Assembly (NCBI GenBank): GCA_021805885.1
Contig: JAJZDR010000061.1
Coordinates: forward strand, 1 to 9,707
Source: a bacterium
GTDB lineage: Bacteria > Patescibacteria > Dojkabacteria > JAKAPS01 > JAJZLI01
DNA length: 9,707 nucleotides
Direction: 5' to 3'
Of the stretch, positions 6,963-9,707 are shown one piece after another. Both the position numbers and the translations under genes were made by a program. The notes below the pieces were generated by a model, which was not told where the DNA came from, ran no database searches, and was given only the letters and a program-made list of their open reading frames with translations. Numbering within the stretch: position 1 is the first letter of the stretch; the number at the start of each line of letters is the position of its first letter.

Positions 6963-9270
6963 ATTAGTAATACTTTTTTTCACACTTTCTCTTTTCATAG
7001 CTTTAGGGGAAAATGCCTATGCTGCAAGCACGTCTTGTGGAAATGGGGTAGCCAATATTCCTCAGCACATGGCTGTGTCTTGTAATCAAACGTCGTTGAA
7101 CTTTAATGTTCCAGTTAGTGTTGTTCCTGGAAGCGGAGGACTTTCTGTATCGGGGAGTGCATCTCTTAGTGTTCAATTTACAAATATACCATTGTTCCAG
7201 TTTTTTAATTCTGTATCTTCTGTTGGAACTCAAAACTCTTTAAATTCTTCTTTTGACAATCTATATCAACCCTATGGCTATTTTGTAGAGAAAACTAATA
7301 CTAATCCAAATATAAATTTTAATATCCCCTCTAATTCAAATGGGACTGGAGCGATAGATGTGCCATCTAATTGTTCGTCAGCCCAAGGTGTAACCTGCAG
7401 TGTTCTCTCTACTTCAGGGGCGAGCCAATATGCATATTTTGCAGTCCCAGGAATAGGGAAGGCCATCGATTTATTCACAGTAGGTAATATATTTACAATA
7501 TCTGGATCTCCATATAGTCAAAGTGTTAATAGTCTCCCAAACCCTAGTTTTTTATCAAGTACCCCACAGAATCCCGTTGCTACGTGTACGGGGAGTGCCA
7601 ATGGTTGTGTTAATGGAGAAACTCCCCTAGCTTACAAATTAACAACTCCCTATGGTGGGAATCCATATAATATTTCTCAAAATAGCCCAATTTCCACCCT
7701 AGGAACGTGGGGAACTGATATAATAGGGTGGTTTACAGGCTTTGTTTCAAGTGTTGGTTGTAATACATTAAATATTAATTGTCCTATTTCTGGAAGTAGC
7801 AACATTCCTCCTTACTGTAGTAAATATATATCTCAGGTAAATAGAACTGCTTCAACTTCTACAAATACCAGTACTACAGACCCTTATTGTCCTATTACCG
7901 GTTTTAGTATCCAAGTGGCATATTCTTGTCAACAGGATGTTCAGCCAGTTACAGTACTAGAATCAGATTTAAATGCTACAAATCCTAATAACTCACAGCA
8001 AACCCTAGCATTGAATAACGAACTTATAGCGGCTGAAGCCACGTTAAATAATTGTAAGTCTACCCTCTCAGGGTTTTTGGTGAGCGGGATCCCCGCCAAC
8101 TTTAACTCAAATCTATATTTACAGGGATTAAATAGAATTCTTGCAGATGAGTGGTACGCAGAAGCAGCCTTGGATGGAGGCCCTCCCATAGGTCACACTA
8201 ACCTTGCTGCTTGGAATCAATATGTAGATCAACAAACATATGAACTTTACCCATCAGTCTTGCAAGTTTTAAATCAAGGTCCCTCTAACCCACAGTATTC
8301 TACAATCACAAATGCTTTATTCTCAGGCATAGGAGAGAAAATTTCAGCAAACATCTCAGTTAATGGAGGAACTGGATCTACAGCAAATTTCTACTTTCCA
8401 TGGATAGGAGAAGCACTTCAAATACAACAAAATCTTGCCATACATAACTTTCAACCATATTTTCAAAACGGCGTATCTAGTAATCTCCCTAAGCTTGCTC
8501 AAGGAGAATATTATATACAAAATACTTCAAATTATCCCGATCCATTACTACTGTATCTTTTATACGTAGGGGCCTTATCTCCAACAGACCCTGTTGTGCA
8601 GGCAGACTTGGGGTCTTATCCCATAAACACTATCTTACAAAGTTCAACTGGAGGAGGTTCTGGGGGAGGGTATGGCGGAGGACCAACTAATACTTCAGGT
8701 AAATATAATCAGCAAGCTTGTGATCAGGCTCTGACTATGGCACGTCCTTCTAGTATAAACCTTTCATTGTCCCAATTGCTTCAATATGCAAATGATTTTA
8801 TTGGGGCTAATTATTCTGAAAATAGAGACTTTTCGAAATGCTACCCTAATGCTGCACCGGGAGTCTATCCAGGGATAGACTGTTCTTCTTTTGTTGCAAC
8901 TTTGTATAAAGACATGGGGATCCCACTTGCTCAAAATTCTACTACAGAAACACAATATTCGTATAGTCAACAAGCATTAAATATCTTTACAAATTTGAAT
9001 AATGTTGCTGCCGGAGACCTTATATATTTTTATGAACAGGCTGATTATCCGCAAGCTCCACCTCAACATGTTGCATTAATAACAAGATGGAATGGACCAA
9101 ATAATTTCGATACTGTCCAGGCAACATATCCTGGGAATGGAGTTGTTAACGATAATTATGCTAAAGGTGCACCTTTGTGCCTTACCTTGCCAGGAGGTGC
9201 GGTGTCTCCAGGGGGTAATAGTAGTTGTATAATGGGTTTTGCAAGTCCAAAAGCTGGACAATTTAACTAA
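6937..9270 (+). CDS. Secreted Cys-rich protein with a C-terminal NlpC/P60-type peptidoglycan hydrolase domain
   Basis: 777 residues. Seen: a classical Sec signal peptide, with basic n-region, hydrophobic core (about 10-24) and AYA (27-29) before Ala30. A Ser/Asn/Thr-rich, beta-looking region follows to about 330, then a helical region (about 350-560) and a Gly-rich linker (572-583, GGGSGGGYGGG). The C-terminal catalytic domain spans about 605-777. NlpC/P60 hallmarks are GIDCSSFVATLY with nucleophile Cys649, AAGDLIYF (691-698) and PQHVALITRW with base His711; Gln728 probably takes the third polar position. Known: NlpC/P60 enzymes cleave peptide stems of peptidoglycan, often near D-Glu to diamino-acid bonds. 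Inferred: it clears the wall for the apparatus, like VirB1-type or NlpC/P60 hydrolases in type IV secretion systems. The other 16 cysteines suggest disulfides. Its gene overlaps the upstream one by 26 bases and is followed 3 bases later by another anchored protein. The N-terminal 600 residues are not recognised. Confidence 0.9.
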   Translation: MFRKLKPYKLVILFFTLSLFIALGENAYAASTSCGNGVANIPQHMAVSCNQTSLNFNVPVSVVPGSGGLSVSGSASLSVQFTNIPLFQFFNSVSSVGTQNSLNSSFDNLYQPYGYFVEKTNTNPNINFNIPSNSNGTGAIDVPSNCSSAQGVTCSVLSTSGASQYAYFAVPGIGKAIDLFTVGNIFTISGSPYSQSVNSLPNPSFLSSTPQNPVATCTGSANGCVNGETPLAYKLTTPYGGNPYNISQNSPISTLGTWGTDIIGWFTGFVSSVGCNTLNINCPISGSSNIPPYCSKYISQVNRTASTSTNTSTTDPYCPITGFSIQVAYSCQQDVQPVTVLESDLNATNPNNSQQTLALNNELIAAEATLNNCKSTLSGFLVSGIPANFNSNLYLQGLNRILADEWYAEAALDGGPPIGHTNLAAWNQYVDQQTYELYPSVLQVLNQGPSNPQYSTITNALFSGIGEKISANISVNGGTGSTANFYFPWIGEALQIQQNLAIHNFQPYFQNGVSSNLPKLAQGEYYIQNTSNYPDPLLLYLLYVGALSPTDPVVQADLGSYPINTILQSSTGGGSGGGYGGGPTNTSGKYNQQACDQALTMARPSSINLSLSQLLQYANDFIGANYSENRDFSKCYPNAAPGVYPGIDCSSFVATLYKDMGIPLAQNSTTETQYSYSQQALNIFTNLNNVAAGDLIYFYEQADYPQAPPQHVALITRWNGPNNFDTVQATYPGNGVVNDNYAKGAPLCLTLPGGAVSPGGNSSCIMGFASPKAGQFN

Positions 9271-9273
9271 ACT

Positions 9274-9707
9274 ATGAATTTAAATAGCTTAACAACATAT
9301 ATACGAAAATACGGGCTCTTATTTATAGCCTTGCTGTTTTTTATATTTCTTATAATAATTTTAGTCAATAAGTCTACTCCTTTGTTTAATTTCAATACAA
9401 ATCTTAATTATCAAAAGATAGGCCCTGAATCTGGAGCATACACGCCATTGGGCTATCAAATAGACTCCTTTTCGAATGCAACATTTTATTCAAAGGTTAC
9501 AAGTGGAGAAATTAGATATTTTAAGGTTTTATCTGGAAATACAACAGGATATTTTATAAATAAAGGAAGTCTCCTTGAAAATTATCAAAATAATCCAATA
9601 TATCTTGGTTATTCTTTATCATATAACATATTTAATATCTCTGTTCCACCACTGGATCAAGGTAATTTAAACTATAATTCTTTTTTATTAAATCATTTTA
9701 ATTCAAT
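9274..9707 (+). CDS. Single-pass membrane protein with exported domain, 3'-truncated by the window edge
   Basis: The frame is open from ATG 9274 to the window end (144 complete codons), so the C-terminus lies outside. Seen: a short N-terminus with R11 and K12, a strong hydrophobic helix at about residues 14-31 (GLLFIALLFFIFLIIILV), then an Asn/Ser/Tyr/Thr-rich exported region with strand-like stretches such as NATFYSKVTSGEIRYFKV. There is no cleavage motif after the helix, so it is probably a membrane anchor. Topology and composition match the 288-residue protein at 6096-6962, and the two may be distant relatives or parallel subunits, but no convincing residue alignment is visible. It begins 3 bases after the stop of the NlpC/P60 gene, without a visible Shine-Dalgarno, and so belongs to the same operon. 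Function unknown. Confidence 0.85.
   Translation, partial: MNLNSLTTYIRKYGLLFIALLFFIFLIIILVNKSTPLFNFNTNLNYQKIGPESGAYTPLGYQIDSFSNATFYSKVTSGEIRYFKVLSGNTTGYFINKGSLLENYQNNPIYLGYSLSYNIFNISVPPLDQGNLNYNSFLLNHFNS

Noticed and set aside
8084..8096. Perfect short inverted repeat (GCGGG-ATC-CCCGC)
   Set aside because: Only a 5-bp stem inside the coding region of the NlpC/P60 gene, with no T-tract after it and no second copy nearby; it is probably chance.

Overview
The window is AT-rich, densely packed, all-plus-strand bacterial DNA. It holds six consecutive protein genes with almost no space between them: gaps of 5, 2 and 3 bases and overlaps of 4 and 26 bases. The first gene is probably cut by the left edge and the last is cut by the right edge, so this is the interior of one longer operon. 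I see no promoter, terminator, RNA gene, CRISPR array or mobile element, and no non-coding stretch over 300 bases. The standard bacterial code fits: long ORFs have no in-frame TGA, and TAA, TAG and TGA each end at least one gene.

The style of the proteins suggests Patescibacteria (Candidate Phyla Radiation). These are small-genome bacteria whose chromosomes often carry divergent type IV secretion-like clusters of VirB6-like membrane proteins, TM-anchored surface proteins and peptidoglycan hydrolases. This is an inference from resemblance. No phylogenetic marker gene is present.

Layout, left to right: (1) the C-terminal part of a polytopic VirB6/TrbL-like membrane protein; (2) a small, very acidic soluble protein; (3) a 1575-residue protein with a basic soluble N-terminus, two blocks of Gly-rich membrane hairpins separated by a soluble helical region of about 380 residues, and a small exposed C-terminal beta domain; (4) a 288-residue single-pass protein with a large exported domain; (5) a 777-residue secreted Cys-rich protein ending in an NlpC/P60 peptidase domain; (6) the start of a second single-pass protein with an exported domain.

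Taken together this looks like part of an envelope-spanning apparatus. Proteins 1 and 3 could form the membrane channel or platform, 4 and 6 would be anchored on the outer face, and 5 would open or remodel peptidoglycan. Only the NlpC/P60 assignment is well supported by motifs. The VirB6-like call is moderate, and proteins 2, 3, 4 and 6 are not recognised as named families.
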